Notes: a model not told the origin generated them from the sequence alone. Shown: positions 1 through 9,059, counted from the stretch's first letter. The stretch: 64,000 bases of DNA from CAJXVY01 sp031580995 (GCA_031580995.1 JAVLCC010000002.1:77051-141050), one strand, 5' to 3'. Translations and numbers: made by a program.

Positions 1-168
1 CCCATTGGGTCCCAAAAGCCATAGGTCATAACCTAAAAAAGGCAATCGCCTAATGCCCCAGGTAATCATCAAAAGAATCAGAAAGACACCTGTTATGTAG
101 CTCGATACTTTATATAACTTCAAAGTAGAGCGAATAGCAGGCAAACGGGAAGCTGGAATCTTGGTCAC
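1..168 (-). CDS. DUF3817 membrane protein (N-terminal part, cut by window edge)
   Basis: Reading the minus strand from a GTG at 168 gives 56 codons with no stop up to the window edge. The product starts VTKIPASRLP and continues into a hydrophobic segment, YITGVFLILLMITWG. The run LYKVSSYITGVFLIL resembles the first helix of DUF3817 membrane proteins, which lie next to SURF1 and GuaB3 in many actinobacteria. The SURF1 stop codon is 4 bp upstream, so this is probably the next gene of the same operon. Its function is unknown, and only the first third or so of the usual length is visible. Confidence 0.6.
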   Translation of the reverse strand, partial: MTKIPASRLPAIRSTLKLYKVSSYITGVFLILLMITWGIRRLPFLGYDLWLLGPNG

Positions 169-172
169 GTTA

Positions 173-949
173 TTAGTCTAAATCTGCCAAGGCTTCAATT
201 TCTCGCATCCGCTCATCAGCTACCAAGCGATACCAAAAATAAAGTGCGAATAATGCAAAGATGATCCACTCAATGGCATAAAAAGCCGTGAGCCAATTAA
301 TCTCAACCCGCTCAGACAAAATGTCAATGGAGATTGGTTCTAAACCATCTGGAATTGGACCATCCTGGATGATCACAAAAATTGGAAGTATCGAAGTTGG
401 CTCATCGAAATAAATATTCACAAGCTGAGCGAGCGACAAAGTATCCAATAACTCCCCCTGCCTTTCGCCGGGAGCTTCGGTTGGTTCAACATAGCCAACC
501 ATTACCTCTGACTCGCCATCTTGTCCCAGTAAAGAACTTCTTATTTGTCTGACTGTTTCCAACTCTTCACTAAATCCCAAAGCTAACGTCAGATTTTGTG
601 ATTCACCTGCAAACTCGAGCTCACTATTGGCAATCAACCAGTAACCATCGATCAGTTCGGGGTCTATAAACTGCTTGCGATTATCGACAATGTAAAGACT
701 TTCATAGTCAATCTTTGCCTCGAATTCGACCAATCGGTCCAATGCGTCCTGCCTTGGTGGTTGAGCAACCGTTACCAACTCCTCTATTGGAACCGCAGGC
801 AGTTCAGCCTCAGCGATACCAACGGTTGTGAAGGTGCGCTCTAATTGCCACTGAGCGAGGCCTGCAAAGCCAGCTGCAATGATCAACATCGCGACCAATA
901 CAGCTATCCACTTTGGTCGCTTTGCGACTGATGCCCAACTAGGTTTCAC
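173..949 (-). CDS. SURF1 family cytochrome oxidase biogenesis protein
   Basis: A 258-residue membrane protein with one helix near residues 13-34 (VLVAMLIIAAGFAGLAQW) and a second near 219-240, separated by a roughly 185-residue extracytoplasmic domain. This two-helix layout and the early GLAQWQLER motif are typical of SURF1, which assists heme a insertion and assembly of the aa3-type terminal oxidase. The start overlaps the stop of guaB3 in an ATGA arrangement, so the two are translationally linked. GuaB3-SURF1-DUF3817 is a recurring actinobacterial order. The family call is firm; the exact role in this organism is inferred. Confidence 0.85.
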   Translation of the reverse strand: MKPSWASVAKRPKWIAVLVAMLIIAAGFAGLAQWQLERTFTTVGIAEAELPAVPIEELVTVAQPPRQDALDRLVEFEAKIDYESLYIVDNRKQFIDPELIDGYWLIANSELEFAGESQNLTLALGFSEELETVRQIRSSLLGQDGESEVMVGYVEPTEAPGERQGELLDTLSLAQLVNIYFDEPTSILPIFVIIQDGPIPDGLEPISIDILSERVEINWLTAFYAIEWIIFALFALYFWYRLVADERMREIEALADLD

Positions 950-2067
950 TGTGCTCGGTAGGGGCTTATGGCAACATCAACTTTTTGGAATTCTTTTAAT
1001 TCTGTGTAACCGGTGGTGGCCATCGCTCTTCGCAAAGCGCCCATGAGATTACTGGTTCCGTGAGGATCATTTGAAGGGCCCTTGATAACCTGCTCTAGGT
1101 TTCCGTTTTCACCAACATGGACTCTGTGGCCTCTGGGAAGCGTTGGGTTCACAGCTTCTTGACCCCAGTGATAGCCAGCTCCGGGAGCGTCACTTGCTTT
1201 GGCAAGTGCACTTCCCAGCATCACCGCATCCGCTCCGCAAGCAATCGCTTTCACAATATCCCCACTTGTTCCCAAGCCACCATCGGCAATCACGTGCACA
1301 TACCTGCCACCCGATTCATCCATGTAATCTCTGCGGGCGGCTGCAATGTCTGCAACGGCGGTTGCCATGGGAGCGTGAATACCAAGAATTTGCCTGTTTG
1401 AACTGGCAGCTCCTCCCCCAAAGCCCACCAGCACACCTGCCGCTCCAGTGCGCATCAGGTGCATGGCCGCCTGATATGTGGATGCACCTCCAACAATCAC
1501 TGGCACATCCAGTTCATAGATAAATTCTTTTAGATTCAGCGGTTCCACGTTTTTTGAAACATGCTCGGCACTCACAGTGGTGCCTCGGATAACAAATATG
1601 TCAACACCAGCATTCAACACTGTTTCATGAAACTCTGCGGTTCTGTGAGGGCTTAGCGAACCTGCAACCACAACCCCAGCATCGCGAATTTCGCTCAGAC
1701 GCTGAATGATTAGATCTGGCTTAATCGGCTCAGCGTAGATTCTCTGCAAAACCTCATTCGCTTTCTCAGGAGAGGCGCTGATGATTTCCGAGTATTGCTG
1801 AGAAGGGTCTTCGTATCTTGTCCATAAACCTTCTAAGTCCAAAACTCCTAAACCTCCAAGTCTCCCCAAAGCAATCGCTTGTTCGGGGGACATGGCTGAA
1901 TCCATGGGTGCTGCAATCACTGGAAGTTCAAATTTGAATGCATCAATACTCCATTCGGTGCTGACATCCTCGCTATCCCTAGTTCTTCTGGTGGGGACAA
2001 TCGCAACATCGTCAAAGGAGTAGCTGCGGGTGGCTTTTTTGGAAAGCCCGATTTCAATCTCGGCCAT
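946..2067 (-). CDS. guaB3: GuaB3-type IMP dehydrogenase-like protein
   Basis: A 373-residue TIM-barrel protein of the IMPDH/GMP reductase superfamily that lacks the two CBS domains of GuaB. It has the family signatures YSFDDVAIVPTRR, PVIAAPMDSAMSPEQA and ADGGLGTSGDIVKAIACGAD. The segment that should hold the catalytic Cys loop reads GFGGGAASSNRQILGI, with no Cys. From memory the actinobacterial GuaB3 proteins (for example Rv3410c) share this loss, so dehydrogenase activity is doubtful. It lies 6 bp downstream of guaB in the same operon, which suggests a role tied to purine nucleotide balance. The biochemical function is not settled. Confidence 0.9.
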   Translation of the reverse strand: MAEIEIGLSKKATRSYSFDDVAIVPTRRTRDSEDVSTEWSIDAFKFELPVIAAPMDSAMSPEQAIALGRLGGLGVLDLEGLWTRYEDPSQQYSEIISASPEKANEVLQRIYAEPIKPDLIIQRLSEIRDAGVVVAGSLSPHRTAEFHETVLNAGVDIFVIRGTTVSAEHVSKNVEPLNLKEFIYELDVPVIVGGASTYQAAMHLMRTGAAGVLVGFGGGAASSNRQILGIHAPMATAVADIAAARRDYMDESGGRYVHVIADGGLGTSGDIVKAIACGADAVMLGSALAKASDAPGAGYHWGQEAVNPTLPRGHRVHVGENGNLEQVIKGPSNDPHGTSNLMGALRRAMATTGYTELKEFQKVDVAISPYRAQ

Positions 2068-2073
2068 TTTTTC

Positions 2074-3579
2074 CTAACGAGTTCCGTAGTTCGGAGCCTC
2101 AATAATCTGATGCAAATCGTGTGGGTGGCTCTCTCTCAATCCAGCTGCGGTGATTCTCACAAACCGTCCCTTTTCCAACAGTTCAGGAACTGTCCCCGCG
2201 CCTACATATCCCATAGATGCACGCAATCCACCAATCAACTGGTGAACGACAGTGGAGACCGATCCGCGGTAAGGAACCTGCCCCTCTACACCTTCGGGAA
2301 CCAGCTTGTCCTCACGTAGGACATCGTCTTGGAAATAACGATCTTTTGAATAACTCTGCTGAGATCCTCTGGCGCTCATGGCCCCCATCGAGCCCATGCC
2401 CCGATAAGTTTTGTATTGCTTACCGTTTATATAGGTAATTTCTCCTGGAGCCTCATCGGCACCAGCTAGTAATCCACCCACCATCACCGCACTTGAACCT
2501 GCGACCAATGCCTTGGCGATATCACCCGAATACTGCAAACCTCCATCGGCAATAATTGGGATGCCTGCTTTTTTAGCAGCAAGGCTTGCCAGGTGGATGG
2601 CTGTGATCTGCGGAACACCAACACCTGCAACCACTCGAGTGGTGCAGATAGACCCTGGTCCAACACCCACTTTTACTCCATCGGCTCCCGCATCAATGAT
2701 TGCTTGAGCACCCTCTGCGGTGGCTACGTTTCCAGCAATAACATCAGTGTCTTTGGCATAAGGCTCAGCCTTGAGCTTTTTCACCATTTCCAACACAGCC
2801 GAGTTGTGACCATGAGCTGTGTCCACAACCAAAAGATCAACACCTGCCTCAACCAAGGCCATTGAGCGCTCCCATGCATCTGGACCAACTCCGACTGCAG
2901 CGCCAACTAACAATCGACCCCGCTGGTCCTTGGCGGCATTTGGGTATTTCTCGCTTTTATCAAAATCCTTTACGGTGATAAGACCCTTTAGTCTTCCGTT
3001 TTCATCAACTAGCGGCAGCTTTTCAATTCTGTGCTGAGCCAATAGCGCCATTGCCTCATCGGGATTGATTCCGACCTGGCCAGTTATTAGAGGCATTGAG
3101 GTCATGATGTCTTTGACCAAAGTGGTGGTTCTCTGCACCTCCAGCACAAAGCGCATATCTCTATTGGTAACGATTCCAACTAACTTGTCATCTTCATCCA
3201 CAACCGGCAGTCCACTGACTCGGTAGCGACCGCAAAGGTCATCGACTTCCTGGATGGAGGCATATGGAGAGGTGGTGACCGGATTGGTGACCATTCCCGC
3301 CTCGCTTCGTTTCACAAGATCAACTTGCGAAGCCTGGTCATCGACTGAAAAGTTTCTGTGGATGATGCCAATCCCGCCCTGTCTAGCAATTGCAATGGCC
3401 ATGCGTGCTTCGGTCACGGTGTCCATGGCCGATGAGAGAAGTGGGATATTCAGGTTGATGTTACGAGTGAGTTGAATAGAGGTGTTGACCGCCGAGGGCA
3501 CAACGTCACTTTGACCTGGCATCAACAAAACGTCATCGTAGGTAAGGCCAATGAGTCCGAATGGGTCGTTTTCTGTCAT
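2074..3579 (-). CDS. guaB: IMP dehydrogenase GuaB
   Basis: Converts IMP to XMP with NAD, the committed step of GMP synthesis in the cytoplasm. From the ATG at 3579 the product has 501 residues. It has an N-terminal barrel segment (LTYDDVLLMPGQSDV), two CBS domains at about 90-205, then the catalytic loop GPGSICTTRVVAG with the nucleophile near Cys312, and the flap motif GMGSMGAMSARGS. An in-frame TTG six codons upstream (3597) is possible, but the ATG start matches the usual N terminus. It is first in the guaB-guaB3-SURF1-DUF3817 series and divergent from the liv transporter genes. Confidence 0.95.
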   Translation of the reverse strand: MTENDPFGLIGLTYDDVLLMPGQSDVVPSAVNTSIQLTRNINLNIPLLSSAMDTVTEARMAIAIARQGGIGIIHRNFSVDDQASQVDLVKRSEAGMVTNPVTTSPYASIQEVDDLCGRYRVSGLPVVDEDDKLVGIVTNRDMRFVLEVQRTTTLVKDIMTSMPLITGQVGINPDEAMALLAQHRIEKLPLVDENGRLKGLITVKDFDKSEKYPNAAKDQRGRLLVGAAVGVGPDAWERSMALVEAGVDLLVVDTAHGHNSAVLEMVKKLKAEPYAKDTDVIAGNVATAEGAQAIIDAGADGVKVGVGPGSICTTRVVAGVGVPQITAIHLASLAAKKAGIPIIADGGLQYSGDIAKALVAGSSAVMVGGLLAGADEAPGEITYINGKQYKTYRGMGSMGAMSARGSQQSYSKDRYFQDDVLREDKLVPEGVEGQVPYRGSVSTVVHQLIGGLRASMGYVGAGTVPELLEKGRFVRITAAGLRESHPHDLHQIIEAPNYGTR

Positions 3580-3782
3580 TTCGCTCGCACTTTCCAAAGT
3601 CTGTATCTCAATCCTAACCGCTAGAGAGATGTATCAACCGAGTAACTAATTCAGCGAAAATGTTTGTGGAAGTAAAAAATAAGTGTATTTTTGATTAATG
3701 CTTTTGGGATGGCCACTCTCTCCAATTGGGAGCAGTGGTCTTTTCATTGACAGGCGGAAGTCTTATCCGAATAGGAGCCTCG

Positions 3783-5075
3783 GTGCAACTGAGTAAAACT
3801 AGAAATAGAACGGTCAGTGTGATAGCAGCTGTTTTCGCAGCGCTAATGATTTTGCTAGCACTACCAATGTCAGCTTCAGCAGATGAGGTCGGCACCGAAT
3901 TTGATGACAAAATCTTTGGAAACGTGAAACTCGATGGTGAGTCACTCGGCGGGGTGGAAATCACTGTTCAAGGAAATGGCTATGAGGCCACCACCGTCAC
4001 TGGTGAAGATGGACGTTGGTCAATCGGTGTTCCAGAACGTGGTGAATACGAGGTCATTCTCAACGAGAACACACTTCCTGAGGGCATTGCCGTTGTGGAA
4101 GATGGTGGACCAATCAAACAGGTGGAGTTTGGTCTTACCGGAACAATTGTCACCAACTATTTCATTGGTGAGGGAGAAAGAACCGCCATTGGACTGTGGC
4201 CACAGTTTTTCACTCGATTGGTTTATGGAATTAACTTTGGTTTGATGCTGGGTCTGGCCAGTGTGGGTCTTTCCCTGGTCTTCGGAACCACCAAGCTTTC
4301 AAACTTTGCGCACGCCGAGATGGTTACCTTCGGTGCTGTTTTTGCTTTGTTCCTTGCCAGTTTTGACATCAACCCGTTTCTGGGAATCATCCTTGCGGTG
4401 ATTGCCAGCGGTGCGGCCGGATTAGCCCAAGACGTTGTTATTTGGAGACCTTTGAGGCGCAAAGGTCTCGGTATTGTGCAGTTGATGATTGTCTCCATCG
4501 GTCTTGCCCTTACTCTTCGCTACACCTATCAATTCTTCATTGGAGGAAGCACTCAACAGCTTCCAAGCCTGGGTGGGGAATCATTCAAGTTATTCGGATC
4601 ACTGACTCTCTCCACAACAGACATCGCCTCGATGGCAATTTCAATCATTGTGCTGACGACATTTGCCTTGTGGCTATCGCTCACTAAAACCGGTAAGGCA
4701 ACCAGGGCGATTAGCGACAACGTCGATTTGGCTGCAGCCAGCGGTATTGATGTCGATCGAGTGATTCGCTATGTGTGGATTGCTGCTAGTGCTCTTGCTG
4801 GACTGGGAGGAATCCTCTGGGCTTATTTCCGACCTGGAATTAAGTGGGACATGGGAGAAAAGATTCTGCTGTTGATTTTCGCAGCGGTTGTTTTGGGAGG
4901 CTTGGGAACAGCCTTCGGAGCACTAATTGGAGCACTAATCGTTGGAATCATGGTTGAGACCTCAACAATGATTTTGGCTCCTGATATCAAATACGTGGGA
5001 GCACTGATTGTCTTAATTGGTGTGTTACTAGTCAAGCCGACGGGTTTGTTGGGTTCGAAAGAACGAATAGGTTAG
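3783..5075 (+). CDS. livH: Branched-chain amino acid ABC transporter permease LivH with N-terminal secreted-type domain
   Basis: Inner-membrane permease of a LIV-type amino acid importer. The GTG at 3783 has an AGGAG five bases upstream (3773-3777), so I prefer it to the upstream in-frame TTG at 3726; this gives 430 residues. Unlike ordinary LivH (about 290-310 residues), it begins with a signal-peptide-like stretch ending in MSASA. A beta-rich domain of about 90 residues follows (KIFGNVKLDGESLGGVEITVQG, then TVTGEDGRWSIGVPERGEYEV), resembling carboxypeptidase-regulatory-like or PEGA-type sandwiches. The permease proper starts near FTRLVYGINFGLMLGLASVG and includes TKLSNFAHAEMVTFGA. It heads livHMGF. 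The extra domain would sit outside the membrane; its purpose is unknown. Confidence 0.88.
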   Translation: MQLSKTRNRTVSVIAAVFAALMILLALPMSASADEVGTEFDDKIFGNVKLDGESLGGVEITVQGNGYEATTVTGEDGRWSIGVPERGEYEVILNENTLPEGIAVVEDGGPIKQVEFGLTGTIVTNYFIGEGERTAIGLWPQFFTRLVYGINFGLMLGLASVGLSLVFGTTKLSNFAHAEMVTFGAVFALFLASFDINPFLGIILAVIASGAAGLAQDVVIWRPLRRKGLGIVQLMIVSIGLALTLRYTYQFFIGGSTQQLPSLGGESFKLFGSLTLSTTDIASMAISIIVLTTFALWLSLTKTGKATRAISDNVDLAAASGIDVDRVIRYVWIAASALAGLGGILWAYFRPGIKWDMGEKILLLIFAAVVLGGLGTAFGALIGALIVGIMVETSTMILAPDIKYVGALIVLIGVLLVKPTGLLGSKERIG

Positions 5076-5085
5076 GCAGGCTGAA

Positions 5086-6069
5086 ATGGACTGGATACAG
5101 ATACTTTCAAACACAGTTGAGTCAATACTCAGCCCGGTTACTTTCGCATTCATCCTGGCAAGCCTCGGTCTTGCCATGCACTTCGGATTTGCAGGGCTTT
5201 TGAACTTTGGTATTGCAGGCTTCATGGCAATTGGTGCCTATGGCTACGCCATCAGCATTTTGCGTTTTGATTTTCCGTGGTGGGCAGGAATCCTTGTAAG
5301 CATCGCCGCAGCAATTGGGTTTGCGATTTTGCTTGGTGCGCCAACTCTGAGGCTTCGAGGGGATTACCTGGCGATTGTGACCATTGCCGCAGCGGAAATC
5401 GCAAGATTACTGTTTTTGACAAATACCTTCGATGAATTCACGGGGAGTGCAAGTGGTCTATTTGGTTACCACGAGAGCTTCCGTGGAGCAAATCCGATAC
5501 CTGTGGGAACCTATGGATTTGGTCCCTTTGAATATTCAGAAACTGACTGGTGGGTGAGAATCTTTGGTTTTGCAGTTTTGGCTGCAGTGATCTGGCTTTT
5601 ATGGGCTCTAACAAAGAGCCCCTGGGGTCGAGTCATCAAGGGAATCCGTGAAGACGAAGATGCCGTTAGAGCACTTGGTAAAAACGTTTATGCATACAAG
5701 ATGCAGGCCTTGATTATTGGTGGAGTTTTCGGAGCCCTGGGTGGAGTTGTTTACGCACTTCCAAGTGCTATCAACCCAACGGTTTATGTAACCTCGCTAA
5801 CGTTCTTTATCTGGACAGCACTGCTACTTGGTGGAGCTGCGACGGTGTTCGGACCGGTTTTGGGATCCATCATCTTCTGGGTGCTACAGGCGTTTTTGAC
5901 AAACGTTCTGCCAGCACTTACTCAGGATGGGGCAATCCTCGAGGGTCTAACAAGTCAGCAGGGTTCAACCCTTAGGTTCATCCTGGTGGGAATTGGACTG
6001 ATGTTGATTGTGATCTATAGACCGCAAGGTATTAGAGGAGACAAGAGGGAGTTGACCTTTGTCAAATAG
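5086..6069 (+). CDS. livM: Branched-chain amino acid ABC transporter permease LivM
   Basis: A 327-residue polytopic membrane protein forming the second permease half of the LIV importer with LivH. The family signatures are GFAGLLNFGIAGFMAIGAYGYA near the N terminus, LRLRGDYLAIVTIAAAEI, and the cytoplasmic coupling region GRVIKGIREDEDAVRALGKN, which docks on the ATPases. It starts 10 bp after livH and its 3' end overlaps livG by 11 bp, so the four genes form one operon. Length and motif order are normal for LivM. Confidence 0.93.
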   Translation: MDWIQILSNTVESILSPVTFAFILASLGLAMHFGFAGLLNFGIAGFMAIGAYGYAISILRFDFPWWAGILVSIAAAIGFAILLGAPTLRLRGDYLAIVTIAAAEIARLLFLTNTFDEFTGSASGLFGYHESFRGANPIPVGTYGFGPFEYSETDWWVRIFGFAVLAAVIWLLWALTKSPWGRVIKGIREDEDAVRALGKNVYAYKMQALIIGGVFGALGGVVYALPSAINPTVYVTSLTFFIWTALLLGGAATVFGPVLGSIIFWVLQAFLTNVLPALTQDGAILEGLTSQQGSTLRFILVGIGLMLIVIYRPQGIRGDKRELTFVK

Positions 6070-6949
6070 CGAGCCAGTAAAGGCAACAGGAATGCATGTG
6101 GGCGAGGCAGTACCCGGTGTTGCCAAGATAGACCCAATTTTGAAAGCCGATAATGTCACAAGAAAATTCGGTGGTCTTACTGCAGTTGATGTTGACCACG
6201 TGGAAATCCCAAGAGGTGCCATAACGGCATTGATTGGCCCAAATGGTGCAGGCAAGACAACTTTTTTCAACCTTTTGACGGGTTTTGACAGCCCTGACTC
6301 AGGTGAAATGGAATTCAATGGCAAAAGCGTTAAGGGGATGCGCAGTCACCAAATTGCCAAATTAGGCCAGGTTAGAACCTTTCAGCTAACTAAAGCACTC
6401 AGTTTGCTAACGGTTTTGGAAAACATGAAGCTTGGTGCCAAAGACCAGGCAGGAGAAGGGATTCTCCGCTCTTTGGTTCCAAGTATTTGGAAAAAGCAAG
6501 AAGCTGAGATTGAAGAGCGCGCTGTTGAGCTTCTGAAAAGATTCAAACTGTTTGAGAAAAAAGATGACTTCGCAGCCAGCCTTTCAGGTGGTCAAAGAAA
6601 ACTTTTGGAGATGGCCAGGGCATTGATGACTGAGCCGACTCTTGTGATGCTGGATGAGCCAATGGCTGGTGTAAATCCCGCCCTCACAGAAAGCCTTTTG
6701 GGCCACGTGCTGGATCTCAAAAAAGAAGGTATGACCGTATTGTTTGTGGAACACGACATGCACATGGTTCGGCACATCGCTGACTGGGTGGTTGTGATGG
6801 CTGAGGGACGGATTGTTGCAGAGGGTCCACCTGAATCAGTCATGAAAGAACAAGCAGTGATTGACGCCTATCTTGGAAGCCACCAGGAAACTGACTTGGG
6901 TGTTGTCACTGGTCGAATCGATGTCATTGACGATGGAGAAAAAGCGTGA
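6059..6949 (+). CDS. livG: Branched-chain amino acid ABC transporter ATP-binding protein LivG
   Basis: Cytoplasmic ATPase powering the LIV importer. It has 296 residues with Walker A GPNGAGKTT, Q-loop region VRTFQL, signature LSGGQRK, Walker B LVMLDEPMAGVNP and switch VEHDMHMV. The extended helical insert between Walker A and the signature is typical of LivG. The TTG at 6059 overlaps livM and has AGAGGGAG seven bases upstream; the next in-frame ATG (6092) lacks a good ribosome site. The 3' end overlaps livF at GTGA. About 30 residues precede the ATPase core and another 20 follow it, slightly longer than the family norm. Confidence 0.93.
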   Translation: MSNSEPVKATGMHVGEAVPGVAKIDPILKADNVTRKFGGLTAVDVDHVEIPRGAITALIGPNGAGKTTFFNLLTGFDSPDSGEMEFNGKSVKGMRSHQIAKLGQVRTFQLTKALSLLTVLENMKLGAKDQAGEGILRSLVPSIWKKQEAEIEERAVELLKRFKLFEKKDDFAASLSGGQRKLLEMARALMTEPTLVMLDEPMAGVNPALTESLLGHVLDLKKEGMTVLFVEHDMHMVRHIADWVVVMAEGRIVAEGPPESVMKEQAVIDAYLGSHQETDLGVVTGRIDVIDDGEKA

Positions 6950-7665
6950 GCCCGGTAGTTGAAATTAAAGACCTCTACGCGGGATACCTTCCCGGCGTAA
7001 ACATCCTCAATGGTGCAAACCTTTATGCAAACAAAGGTGAGCTAATTGGAATCATTGGCCCTAATGGTGCCGGCAAATCAACACTGTTGAAATCAATCTT
7101 TGGATTAGTGAATGTCCGTGATGGCTCAATTGAGCTAAACGGCGAAGACATAACCGGCTTGAAAGCAAACAAACTGGTTGCCCAGGGTGTTGGCTATGTA
7201 CCTCAGAACAATAACGTCTTCCCATCTCTAACCATTGAAGAGAATCTGCAAATGGGCCTATACCAAGACCCGTCAAAGTTTGACGAGCGCCTAGAGTTTG
7301 TTGTTGACATCTTCGCTGAACTGGGAAAAAGACTAAAGCAAAAAGCTGGGTCTCTATCCGGTGGTGAGCGCCAAATGGTGGCCATGGGAAGAGCTTTGAT
7401 GATGGATCCCCAGGTAATGCTCCTAGACGAGCCCAGTGCCGGCCTGAGCCCTGTGAAGCAGGATGAGGCGTTTATTCGTGTGTCGGATATCAATAAAAAA
7501 GGTGTCACCACCATCATGGTCGAGCAAAACGCCCGCAGATGCCTGCAGATCTCGGACAGAGGTTATGTTTTGGACCAGGGTGTCGATGCAGTTACAGGTT
7601 CGGGTAGAGAACTGATGGATGACCCAAAGGTTGTTGAGCTGTATCTCGGTAACCTAGGAGCCTAA
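6946..7665 (+). CDS. livF: Branched-chain amino acid ABC transporter ATP-binding protein LivF
   Basis: The second ATPase of the importer, 239 residues. Motifs are Walker A GPNGAGKST, Q-loop YVPQNNNVFPSLT, signature LSGGERQM, Walker B VMLLDEPSAGLSP and H-loop replacement VEQNARR, the Gln form usual in LivF. The GTG start overlaps the livG stop, so translation is coupled. It is the last gene of the plus-strand operon and is followed within 15 bp by a strong bidirectional terminator that separates it from the convergent substrate-binding protein gene. Confidence 0.93.
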   Translation: MSPVVEIKDLYAGYLPGVNILNGANLYANKGELIGIIGPNGAGKSTLLKSIFGLVNVRDGSIELNGEDITGLKANKLVAQGVGYVPQNNNVFPSLTIEENLQMGLYQDPSKFDERLEFVVDIFAELGKRLKQKAGSLSGGERQMVAMGRALMMDPQVMLLDEPSAGLSPVKQDEAFIRVSDINKKGVTTIMVEQNARRCLQISDRGYVLDQGVDAVTGSGRELMDDPKVVELYLGNLGA

Positions 7666-7677
7666 AAAACTTAAATA

Positions 7678-7709
7678 AATAATCCCCGGGGCGAACCCCG
7701 GGGATTATT
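7678..7709. terminator. Bidirectional intrinsic terminator between livF and livJ
   Basis: A perfect 14-bp stem (7678-7691 with 7696-7709) closes a CGAA tetraloop. It is flanked by A-rich sequence on the left and T residues on the right, so it can end transcription from both strands. livF ends 12 bp before it and the convergent livJ ends 14 bp after it. Confidence 0.9.
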
Positions 7710-7723
7710 TTCTGACTAACTAA

Positions 7724-9010
7724 TTAGCCAAGTGGTGAGTAGGTGTTATCTGCACCGTACTGGTAGACAACAACAGCACCCTCAGTTGGGTCACCGTTCT
7801 CGTCAAAGGTAACTGGGCTTGACACACCGTCGTAGTCGGCTACGCCGCCACCGTTGATGATGTCAGCACACTCAGCAAAGCTGGTGCACTTCTCGCCATT
7901 ACCTGAACCGCCGGAGACTTCCTGCAACTTGTCAGCAATGTCGCGTGACTCGGTTGAGCCAGCTGCCAATGATGCTAGAGCCAACAACACAGTTGAGTCA
8001 TAGGACTCAGGGCCGTAGGCAAATACGCCAGCTAGGTCATCGTTTCCAAGACCAACCCAGAACTCGTTCATGCGCTCTGTGAATGCAACTACCTCATCTG
8101 GGTTAGCGCCAGGCAATGTACCCTTGGCACCCTCGAGTAGACCTGCTTCGAAGTCCTCTGAATAGTTTGAAAGGTTTCCATCAACCATGTAGAAGTTTGA
8201 AGCGTCATACTGTGCTGCTAGGTCAGGAGCAATGGTCTTGATCTCATCAAATGTGATCAGAACGATTGCGTCTGGGTCAACAGCCAATACCTCGTTGATT
8301 TGTGAGGTGAAGTTGGTGTCACCGGTGTTGTAGGTAGGTGCTGCCAATACCTCTCCACCAGATGCCTCGAATACCTCCTGTACGCGGTCACGTAGACCAG
8401 TACCATATGGGTCGTTAAGAACGATCATGGCGATCTTCTCGTGACCATCTGCTGAGATCTGGTTCGCTAGAACCTCACCCTGCAACACATCTGAAGGTGC
8501 TGTACGGAAGTACAAATCGTCATCGTCATAGGTGGTGAATGCAGGAGATGTGTTAGCTGGAGAGAAGTGAATAACTCCAGCACCAGTTACCTGGTCAATA
8601 AACTGCAATGAAACACCTGATGATGCAGCACCAATGATGGCCTTGACATCCTCGTTCAATAGACGAGGAATCTCGGTCTCATAAGCCTTGTTATCGGTAT
8701 CACCTGAGTCACCAAAGACAACCTCAACCTCAATGCCTGCGTCTGCAGAGTTGATGTCATCCTGTGCTAGGTAAACACCTGCTTCCTCGGGTGGCCCCAA
8801 GAATGCTAGGTTTCCAGTGATTGGAAGTGCGGTACCGAGTTTCAGTTGAAGAGTTTCATCCCCTGAATCAGCGGAATCAGTTGATGTATCTGATCCTGCG
8901 TCAGTGCTTGTGTCCTCTTCTTCGGTAGCAGCACAACCGGTCAAGACCAAAGCCGCAGCAGCAGTGATTGCTGATGCCTTTAGTAGACCTGAACGTGAAA
9001 GTGCGTTCAT
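7724..9010 (-). CDS. livJ: Branched-chain amino acid ABC transporter substrate-binding lipoprotein
   Basis: Extracytoplasmic receptor of the LIV importer, 428 residues. The N terminus is a lipoprotein signal with lipobox LTGC, acylated Cys26, followed by an acidic Thr/Ser/Asp-rich linker of about 25 residues. The periplasmic-binding fold follows, with LGTALPITGNLAFLGPPEEAGVYLA and IIGAASSGVSLQFIDQ typical of type-I LivJ/LivK receptors. It is transcribed towards livHMGF from its own upstream region. That independent unit would allow the receptor to be made in excess of the membrane complex. The substrate could be branched-chain amino acids or another amide or amino acid; sequence alone does not decide. 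Confidence 0.9.
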   Translation of the reverse strand: MNALSRSGLLKASAITAAAALVLTGCAATEEEDTSTDAGSDTSTDSADSGDETLQLKLGTALPITGNLAFLGPPEEAGVYLAQDDINSADAGIEVEVVFGDSGDTDNKAYETEIPRLLNEDVKAIIGAASSGVSLQFIDQVTGAGVIHFSPANTSPAFTTYDDDDLYFRTAPSDVLQGEVLANQISADGHEKIAMIVLNDPYGTGLRDRVQEVFEASGGEVLAAPTYNTGDTNFTSQINEVLAVDPDAIVLITFDEIKTIAPDLAAQYDASNFYMVDGNLSNYSEDFEAGLLEGAKGTLPGANPDEVVAFTERMNEFWVGLGNDDLAGVFAYGPESYDSTVLLALASLAAGSTESRDIADKLQEVSGGSGNGEKCTSFAECADIINGGGVADYDGVSSPVTFDENGDPTEGAVVVYQYGADNTYSPLG

Positions 9011-9037
9011 TAGTTAGCTCCTTTGTTTTGCTAGAAC

Positions 9038-9059
9038 GGCTCTGGCACACGCCAAAGCC
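9038..9059 (-). promoter_or_regulatory. Hairpin in the livJ 5' leader
   Basis: On the minus strand, GGCTTTGGC and GCCAGAGCC can pair as a 9-bp stem (one G-U pair) around a GTGT loop. It lies about 25 bp upstream of the livJ start and just before the GGAG ribosome site. No T run follows, so it is not an ordinary terminator. It could stabilise the mRNA or act as a control element. AT-rich candidate promoter sequence (TATAAA, TTGCAT) lies directly upstream. Confidence 0.45.

Noticed and set aside
3747..3775. TTGACA as the livH promoter
   Set aside because: A -10 box at the usual distance would fall on the livH ribosome site, so transcription would start inside the gene.
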